A DNA stretch of 9,821 nucleotides from NCBI GenBank assembly GCA_031400505.1, contig JANNPZ010000004.1:1-9821 (forward strand), written 5' to 3'. This document shows positions 6,308-9,821 of this stretch, piece by piece. This DNA comes from JAIYDJ01 sp031400505. Its GTDB lineage: Bacteria > Pseudomonadota > Alphaproteobacteria > Rhodobacterales > Rhodobacteraceae. The position numbers and the translations under genes are program-made. Position 1 is the stretch's first letter. Each line of letters starts with the position of its first letter. Under the pieces are notes generated by a model, which saw only the letters and a program-made list of their open reading frames with translations, was not told the origin of the DNA and did no database searches.

Positions 6308-7281
6308 CCTGTCACCTGCGCGTCCGCGCGCAAAATCCGCGGGACCTTGAATTCGACATGCTCCTGCGCGGTTTCGACCAGTTCCACCGTCACGTCGAAC
6401 CGGGCGCGGAAGGCGTCGATCACTTCGTTCACCAGCACTTCGGGGGCCGAGGCGCCGGCGGTCAGCCCCAGCGACGAAATCCCCTTCAGCGCCCGCCAGT
6501 CGATATCGCCCGCCCGCTGCACCAGCTGTGCATAGGCGCAGCCGGCGCCGCGCCCGACCTCGACCAACCGCATCGAATTGCTTGAGTTGGGCGCACCGAT
6601 CACCAGCAGGGCGTCAATGCGCGGCGCAATCGCCTTGACCGCCGCCTGACGGTTGGTGGTGGCATAACAGATGTCTTCCTTGTGCGGACCGATGATTGCG
6701 GGAAACCGTGCCTGCAAGACGGCAACGATGCCGGCTGTATCATCGACCGACAGCGTGGTCTGGGTGATATAGGCAAGGCGGGCCTCGTCGCGCACCTTCA
6801 GCTGCGCAACATCGGCCTCGGTTTCTACCAGCAGCACCTCGCCCGGGGGCAATTGCCCCATCGTGCCGATGGTTTCGGGGTGGCCCGCATGGCCGATCAT
6901 CACCATCTGCAGGCCGTTCTCGTGATGCCGGGCAGCCTCGTTATGCACTTTTGTCACCAATGGACAGGTGGCATCAACCGCGATCATCTGCCGAGCCGCA
7001 GCCTCCGCAGGTACCGATTTCGGCACGCCATGCGCGGAAAAGACCACCGGGCGGTCGGGTGGACAATCTGCCACCTCTTCGACAAAAACCGCGCCTTTTG
7101 CGCGCAGGGCATCGACCACGAACTTGTTGTGCACGATTTCGTGCCGCACAAAGACCGGTGCGCCCCATTTCTGCAGTGCAAGTTCGACAATTTTTATGGC
7201 CCGGTCGACCCCGGCGCAGAATCCGCGCGGCGCGGCCAGATAAAGGGTCAGCGGGGGCAGGGTTGTCTGGGGCGCTGTCAT
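6304..7281 (-). CDS. ispH: 4-hydroxy-3-methylbut-2-enyl diphosphate reductase
   Basis: Last enzyme of the MEP pathway: reduces HMBPP to isopentenyl and dimethylallyl diphosphate using a [4Fe-4S] cluster. The protein is 325 aa, normal for the family. Cluster ligands are C22 in PRGFCAGVDRAI, C106 in VDATCPLVTKVH and C205 in EDICYATTNRQ. Substrate-contacting residues are seen as H51 in HEIVHNKFVVD, H84 in SAHGVPKSV and H134/E136 in GHAGHPETIGT, with TQTTLS at 173-178 and the SNS-type motif in APNSSNSMRL at 230-239. The ATG at 7281 has GAGG (7287-7290 on this strand) 5 nt upstream. It is the first gene of a four-gene minus-strand operon (ispH, exported protein, DUF3429, rnhA). No convincing promoter could be picked in the 110 nt before it. 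Confidence 0.97.
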   Translation of the reverse strand: MTAPQTTLPPLTLYLAAPRGFCAGVDRAIKIVELALQKWGAPVFVRHEIVHNKFVVDALRAKGAVFVEEVADCPPDRPVVFSAHGVPKSVPAEAAARQMIAVDATCPLVTKVHNEAARHHENGLQMVMIGHAGHPETIGTMGQLPPGEVLLVETEADVAQLKVRDEARLAYITQTTLSVDDTAGIVAVLQARFPAIIGPHKEDICYATTNRQAAVKAIAPRIDALLVIGAPNSSNSMRLVEVGRGAGCAYAQLVQRAGDIDWRALKGISSLGLTAGASAPEVLVNEVIDAFRARFDVTVELVETAQEHVEFKVPRILRADAQVTG

Positions 7282-7286
7282 CGTTG

Positions 7287-7290
7287 CCTC
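7287..7290 (-). promoter_or_regulatory. Ribosome binding site of ispH
   Basis: On the minus strand the sequence reads GAGG followed by five bases and the ATG of ispH. This fixes the start at 7281. The 110-nt gap between ispH and the upstream NYN gene holds no T-tract terminator that I can see. Confidence 0.6.
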
Positions 7291-7391
7291 GTCACGTTCA
7301 CCCGATAGCTAAGCCGAAGCAGGGGCCGCGTCCAGCGCCCAAGACACCGACCGATACGCCAAAGGCGACGCGGGGGCATGCGGCGCAGGGA

Positions 7392-7979
7392 CTACTTTGC
7401 GCCGATCGGCATGTCTTCCGGACGATCGGTGCGGTCCATGAGGCGCGGTTCGCGCGCTGGGCGGCCGATCACATCTCGCAATTCATCCAGTTCGATGAAA
7501 TTGTCCGCCTGACGTCGCAACTCGTCCGCGATCATCGGAGGCTGGCTGCGGATCGTCGAGACAACCGAGACCCGAACGCCTTGACGTTGCAGGCTTTCGA
7601 CCAGCGGGCGGAAATCGCCATCGCCCGAAAACAGCACGATGTGATCGACACGGGGCGCAAGTTCCATGGCATCGACCGTCAGTTCGATATCCATATTGCC
7701 CTTGACCTTGCGGCGGCCCTGGCTGTCGGTATATTCCTTGGCCGGTTTGGTGACCATGGTGAACCCGTTGTAGTGCAGCCAGTCAACAAGCGGGCGGATC
7801 GGCGAATAATCGTCGTTCTCCAGCAGCGCCGTGTAGTAGAAGGCGCGCAGCAGTTTCCCCCGGCGCATGAATTCCTGGCGGAGCAACTTGTAGTCGATGT
7901 CGAATCCCAAGGCCTTGGCGGCGGCATAGAGATTCGATCCGTCTATGAAAAGCGCGAGCCGCTCGTCCTTATAGAACAT
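7392..7979 (-). CDS. NYN-domain (LabA/DUF88-like) putative ribonuclease
   Basis: A 195-aa protein of the NYN superfamily (PF01936; PIN-like nucleases of the LabA/DUF88 type). Characterised members cut or process RNA, but the target here is unknown. Seen: first strand and acidic residue LALFIDGSNLY at 8-18 (D13); FYYTALLE at 47-54; KGNMDIELTVDAM at 93-105 (D97, D103); LFSGDGDFRPLVE at 116-128 (D120 and D122, the paired acidic residues); and GVRVSVVS at 134-141 as the last strand. The likely metal-binding set is therefore intact. The tail after about 170 is polar and probably disordered. ATG 7979 is preferred over an upstream alternative at 8048 because AAAGGAA lies 5 nt before it and the domain begins at once. 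It is transcribed away from folK. Confidence 0.85.
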   Translation of the reverse strand: MFYKDERLALFIDGSNLYAAAKALGFDIDYKLLRQEFMRRGKLLRAFYYTALLENDDYSPIRPLVDWLHYNGFTMVTKPAKEYTDSQGRRKVKGNMDIELTVDAMELAPRVDHIVLFSGDGDFRPLVESLQRQGVRVSVVSTIRSQPPMIADELRRQADNFIELDELRDVIGRPAREPRLMDRTDRPEDMPIGAK

Positions 7980-7984
7980 ATCCG

Positions 7985-7991
7985 TTCCTTT
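7985..7991 (-). promoter_or_regulatory. Ribosome binding site deciding the NYN gene start
   Basis: Reading on the minus strand, AAAGGAA is followed by five bases and ATG at 7979. The longer alternative start at 8048 has no comparable site and would add 23 residues with no similarity to the NYN fold. Confidence 0.6.
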
Positions 7992-7995
7992 CAAA

Positions 7996-8024
7996 ATGCT
8001 ATCAGTCCAATCCAACTTTCGCAA
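7996..8024 (-). promoter_or_regulatory. Candidate sigma-70-type promoter for the NYN gene
   Basis: On the minus strand, TTGCGA (8019-8024) and TAGCAT (7996-8001) are separated by exactly 17 nt, each matching the housekeeping consensus at four of six positions. Transcription would start near 7989, which leaves a very short leader with the ribosome site close to the 5' end. That tight fit is a reason for caution. The rest of the 140-bp divergent region has no clear second promoter; a weak TTTCCA (8081-8086) and TATACG (8103-8108) pair with 16-nt spacing could serve folK. Confidence 0.35.
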
Positions 8025-8119
8025 TCGCACAAGGTCTGCTAGGGCCATGTCGGGGCGGACCCGTTACATATTGTTCACCGTTTCCATTTCGGCAAGCCGA
8101 CCTATACGAAAGACTACCA

Positions 8120-8716
8120 TTGGTTGACGCAAAGGCAAAGCGGGCTTTGATCGCACTTGGCGCGAACCTGCCGTTCGCGGCGGGCGGCATTTGCGTGCCG
8201 ATGATGCCGGCCGATACGCTGCGCGCGGCGCTGGATTCGCTGGAACGGGCGGGGCTTCCGGTGTCGGCGGTCAGCCGGTTTTACGCAACACCGTGCTTTC
8301 CCGCCGGTGCCGGGCCCGACTATGTGAATGCGGCCGCCGTCCTGATCCCCGCGCCGGGGATGGGTGCCGAAGACGTGATGGCCATCCTGCATGCCACGGA
8401 AAGTCGTTTCGGGCGCGAAAGATCGACCCGTTGGGGCATGCGGACGCTGGACCTTGACCTGATCGCCTGGGGCGACGCGGTGCTGCCCGATGCGGCGACC
8501 CACGCCCGGTGGCGGGCGCTGTCGCCCGACCTGCAGGCGCAGGCGGCGCCCGACCGGTTGATCCTGCCCCACCCGCGCGTGCAGGACCGCGCGTTCGTGC
8601 TGGTGCCGCTGGCGGATGTGGCCCCGGACTGGTGCCATCCGGTGCTGGGAAAGACTGTTGCGCAACTGTGTGCAATGTTGCCCGAGGCCGATCGCGCCGC
8701 CGTGCGCCCGGTGTAG
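8120..8716 (+). CDS. folK: 2-amino-4-hydroxy-6-hydroxymethyldihydropteridine diphosphokinase (HPPK)
   Basis: Transfers pyrophosphate from ATP to 6-hydroxymethyl-dihydropterin, the step before dihydropteroate synthase in folate synthesis. The protein is 198 aa, somewhat longer than the E. coli enzyme, with extra residues in the N-terminal loop and the middle. Seen: ALIALGANL at 9-17; SRFYATPCFPAGAGPDYVNAAA at 52-73 (family pattern: YxTxPxGxGP-D-N); the ATP/Mg motif RWGMRTLDLDLI at 104-115 with D111 and D113; and LPHPRVQDRAFVLVPLADVAPDW at 149-171. The start is TTG 8120: no ATG or GTG is available in frame between the preceding part and the conserved first strand, and only a weak GAAAG (8108-8112) precedes it, which may keep expression low. 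It is followed by rpoZ after 96 nt. Confidence 0.95.
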   Translation: MVDAKAKRALIALGANLPFAAGGICVPMMPADTLRAALDSLERAGLPVSAVSRFYATPCFPAGAGPDYVNAAAVLIPAPGMGAEDVMAILHATESRFGRERSTRWGMRTLDLDLIAWGDAVLPDAATHARWRALSPDLQAQAAPDRLILPHPRVQDRAFVLVPLADVAPDWCHPVLGKTVAQLCAMLPEADRAAVRPV

Positions 8717-8747
8717 CGCGCCGACTGCTGCGCCCTCGATTCCGGGC

Positions 8748-8776
8748 TTGTCAAGGGTGTTGATCTGGCTTATTGC
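8748..8776 (+). promoter_or_regulatory. Candidate promoter for rpoZ
   Basis: TTGTCA (8748-8753) matches the -35 consensus at five of six bases. A 17-nt spacer leads to TATTGC (8771-8776), which is a poor -10 (three of six); TTATTG one base earlier is an alternative. It lies in the 96-nt gap after folK, in which no terminator hairpin is seen, so rpoZ may also be reached by readthrough from folK. Confidence 0.3.
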
Positions 8777-8812
8777 CCCCGGCCTATGCATCGATCCTGA
8801 CTGGAGTGTCCC

Positions 8813-9166
8813 ATGGCCCGCGTGACGGTTGAAGACTGCGTTGACAAGGTTCCGAACCGGTTCGAACTGGTGATGCTGGCCGCGCACCGCGCCCGCGAAA
8901 TTCAGGCGGGATCGCCCATTACGGTGGACCGCGACAACGACAAGAACCCGGTTGTCAGCCTGCGCGAGATCGCCGAGGAAACCCAGGGCGCTGCCGCATT
9001 GCGCGAACGGATGATCGAAAGCCACCAGACCCAGATCGAGGTGGACGAACCCGAGGATGATTCGATGGCGCTGCTCATGGGTGGTGACGTGGACCGTCCG
9101 ATGACCGACGACATGTCGGAAGAAAAGCTGCTGCGCGCGCTGATGGAGGCGCAGGGCCAGAACTGA
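8813..9166 (+). CDS. rpoZ: DNA-directed RNA polymerase omega subunit
   Basis: Smallest core subunit of RNA polymerase; it helps fold and assemble beta-prime and forms part of a ppGpp-binding site in proteobacteria. The 117-aa protein is longer than the E. coli form because of an acidic C-terminal extension. The conserved N-terminal half is plain: MARVTVEDCVDKVPNRFELVMLAAHRAREIQAG (1-33), then DNDKNPVVSLREIAEE (41-56). The extension (about 75-110) is rich in D and E, including EDDSMALLMGGD and DDMSEEKLLRAL. Its ATG is preceded by GGAG at a good distance (in ctggagtgtccc). Its position before an rsh gene matches the rpoZ-spoT arrangement known in E. coli and common in alphaproteobacteria, fitting the shared link to ppGpp. 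Confidence 0.97.
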   Translation: MARVTVEDCVDKVPNRFELVMLAAHRAREIQAGSPITVDRDNDKNPVVSLREIAEETQGAAALRERMIESHQTQIEVDEPEDDSMALLMGGDVDRPMTDDMSEEKLLRALMEAQGQN

Positions 9167-9201
9167 CCGGACCAGCGCGGCACCAATGCCACGCCGGATT
9201 G

Positions 9202-9238
9202 CGCCACCCCGTTCGTGCAGACGAACCGGGTGGCGTTT
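9202..9238 (+). terminator. Intrinsic terminator after rpoZ
   Basis: Arms CGCCACCCCGTTCG (9202-9215) and CGAACCGGGTGGCG (9222-9235) form a 14-bp stem with one mismatch around a 6-nt loop, and TTT follows at 9236-9238. It begins 35 nt past the rpoZ stop. The T-run is short, so termination may be partial. It implies that the downstream rsh gene has its own promoter or depends on readthrough. Confidence 0.75.
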
Positions 9239-9481
9239 CACATTGCAGCGCCCGACAGCCTGCGCGGCACACACACGGCCTGCGGTTTATCGGCCTTCGC
9301 CTGCGCCGAACTTGTGAGAGGCGACACCGGACGTTAAGGCTTGCAATCTGAGAGTGCCGGGCATGCTGGCACGAAAGGCATTGCAGAACGTGGAACATAT
9401 CCAGATCGCGGACAGGCCGGGCGGCCGGGGGGCATCGCGCGGGCCTGACACCGGCGCAGGCCGGGGCCGGGTGGCCGTGCG
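9239..9481 (+). other. Leader region between the rpoZ terminator and rsh
   Basis: The gap from rpoZ to rsh is 315 nt; after the terminator, 243 nt remain. I find no convincing promoter boxes in it. The last 70 nt are very GC-rich and carry four copies of GGCCGGG (9415-9421, 9423-9429, 9459-9465, 9465-9471). A perfect inverted repeat is also present, GGCCTG (9442-9447) and CAGGCC (9457-9462), with a 9-nt loop, just upstream of the rsh start. A 40-codon ORF runs through this part. There is no AGGAGG-like site before the rsh ATG, so structure or coupling may control its translation. Confidence 0.4.
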
Positions 9482-9485
9482 ATGA
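9363..9485 (+). CDS. Possible 40-codon leader ORF ending on the rsh start codon
   Basis: An ATG-started frame of 40 codons ends with TGA at 9483-9485, which overlaps the rsh ATG (9482-9484) in the bases ATGA. The product would start MLARKALQNVEHIQIADRPG and be basic and glycine/arginine-rich in its second half. Its own ribosome site is weak (GAGAG about 8 nt or more upstream). The overlap would allow coupled re-initiation at rsh, which lacks a clear Shine-Dalgarno. Against it: open frames of this size are common by chance in GC-rich DNA, and any gene starting ATGA gives this overlap in one of the frames. Treat as a hypothesis. Confidence 0.2.
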   Translation: MLARKALQNVEHIQIADRPGGRGASRGPDTGAGRGRVAVR

Positions 9486-9821
9486 TCGACGTCGAAGACC
9501 TGATTGCCCTTGTCCGCAATTACAACCCGCGCACCAATGACGATCTGATCCGCCGCGCCTACGCCTATGGACGACAGATGCACGAGGGGCAGTTGCGCCA
9601 GTCGGGCGAGCCGTATTTCACCCATCCCGTTGCGGTCGCCGCCATTCTGACCGAACAGCGGCTGGATGATGCGACCATCATTACCGCCCTGCTGCACGAC
9701 ACGATCGAAGATACCAAATCCACCTACCCCGAGGTGGAGCGCCTGTTCGGCGATGAAGTGGCCGAACTGGTCGATGGCGTGACCAAGCTGACCAACCTGC
9801 AACTGTCGTCTACCCAATCCA
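9482..9821 (+). CDS. RelA/SpoT-type (p)ppGpp synthetase/hydrolase, 5' part
   Basis: The first 113 residues of a long RSH enzyme, cut by the window end. It controls the stringent response by hydrolysing and probably making (p)ppGpp. The visible part is the N-terminal HD-type hydrolase domain: YNPRTNDDLIRRAYAY at 14-29, GEPYFTHPVAVAAIL at 42-56 with H48, ALLHDTIEDT at 69-78 with the HD (72-73) and ED (76-77) metal/catalytic pairs, and ELVDGVTKLTNLQ at 95-107 with D98. All residues expected for Mn-dependent hydrolase activity in this stretch are present, so it is more like a bifunctional Rel/SpoT than a synthetase-only RelA. The synthetase, TGS and ACT regions lie outside. ATG 9482 is chosen because it gives the usual short MI(D/E)VEDLI start; no other start is in frame nearby. 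Confidence 0.95.
   Translation, partial: MIDVEDLIALVRNYNPRTNDDLIRRAYAYGRQMHEGQLRQSGEPYFTHPVAVAAILTEQRLDDATIITALLHDTIEDTKSTYPEVERLFGDEVAELVDGVTKLTNLQLSSTQS

Noticed and set aside
6951..8042. Open frame of 363 codons on the plus strand opposite ispH and the NYN gene
   Set aside because: It runs antisense through two well-supported genes and the gap between them, with arginine/proline-rich content and no recognisable motif.
8114..9274. Long open frame of 386 codons on the minus strand opposite folK and rpoZ
   Set aside because: It is antisense to two clearly recognised genes and its translation is rich in H, R, G and Q with no domain; such frames are common opposite GC-rich genes.
9351..9374. 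GTGCC/GGCAC inverted repeat around GCATGC in the rsh leader
   Set aside because: Only 5 bp can pair around a 9-nt loop; expected by chance in this composition.
9411..9480. Four GGCCGGG copies considered as a true repeat array
   Set aside because: Copies are irregularly spaced, two overlap, and there is no spacer structure; it is noted as part of the leader rather than as a separate repeat or CRISPR.

Overview
The window looks like a chromosomal segment of an alphaproteobacterium, most likely of the order Rhodobacterales. This rests on high GC, protein sequences such as the omega subunit and the start of the RelA/SpoT enzyme that read as Rhodobacteraceae-type, and the core gene order folK - rpoZ - rsh. 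No IS element, tRNA, rRNA, CRISPR array or phage gene was found.

Region 1 (about 1-4893, + strand) is a compact accessory block of five co-directional genes for glycan synthesis or decoration. They are: a large protein with an N-terminal GT2-type glycosyltransferase domain and a C-terminal methyltransferase-like domain; a GT-A glycosyltransferase with a DXD motif (GT32/Gb3-synthase-like); a GT25-type glycosyltransferase; a methyltransferase-like protein with a degenerate SAM motif; and an FkbM-type methyltransferase. From the second gene on, spacing is tight (13, 28 and 5 nt), which suggests one transcript. Together they could build and O-methylate a short surface or secreted glycan. The acceptor is unknown.

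Region 2 (4874-7281, - strand) is a tightly packed operon read right to left: ispH, a small exported protein of unknown function, a DUF3429 membrane protein and rnhA. Two junctions are 4-nt start/stop overlaps, so translation is probably coupled. The operon converges on region 1, and rnhA and the FkbM gene overlap by 20 bp at their 3' ends.

Region 3 (7392-8716) has a NYN/LabA-type nuclease-like gene (-), separated by a 140-bp divergent intergenic region from folK (+).

Region 4 (8717-9821, + strand) has rpoZ, a strong intrinsic terminator, a GC-rich leader containing a 40-codon ORF, and the 5' part of a RelA/SpoT-type (p)ppGpp enzyme cut by the window edge.

Regions 2-4 are housekeeping (isoprenoid precursors, RNA-DNA hybrid removal, folate, transcription, stringent response). 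Region 1 is the variable part. I see no demonstrably new system. The most unusual items are the glycosyltransferase-methyltransferase fusion within a five-gene glycan cassette, and the leader ORF that ends on the rsh start codon.
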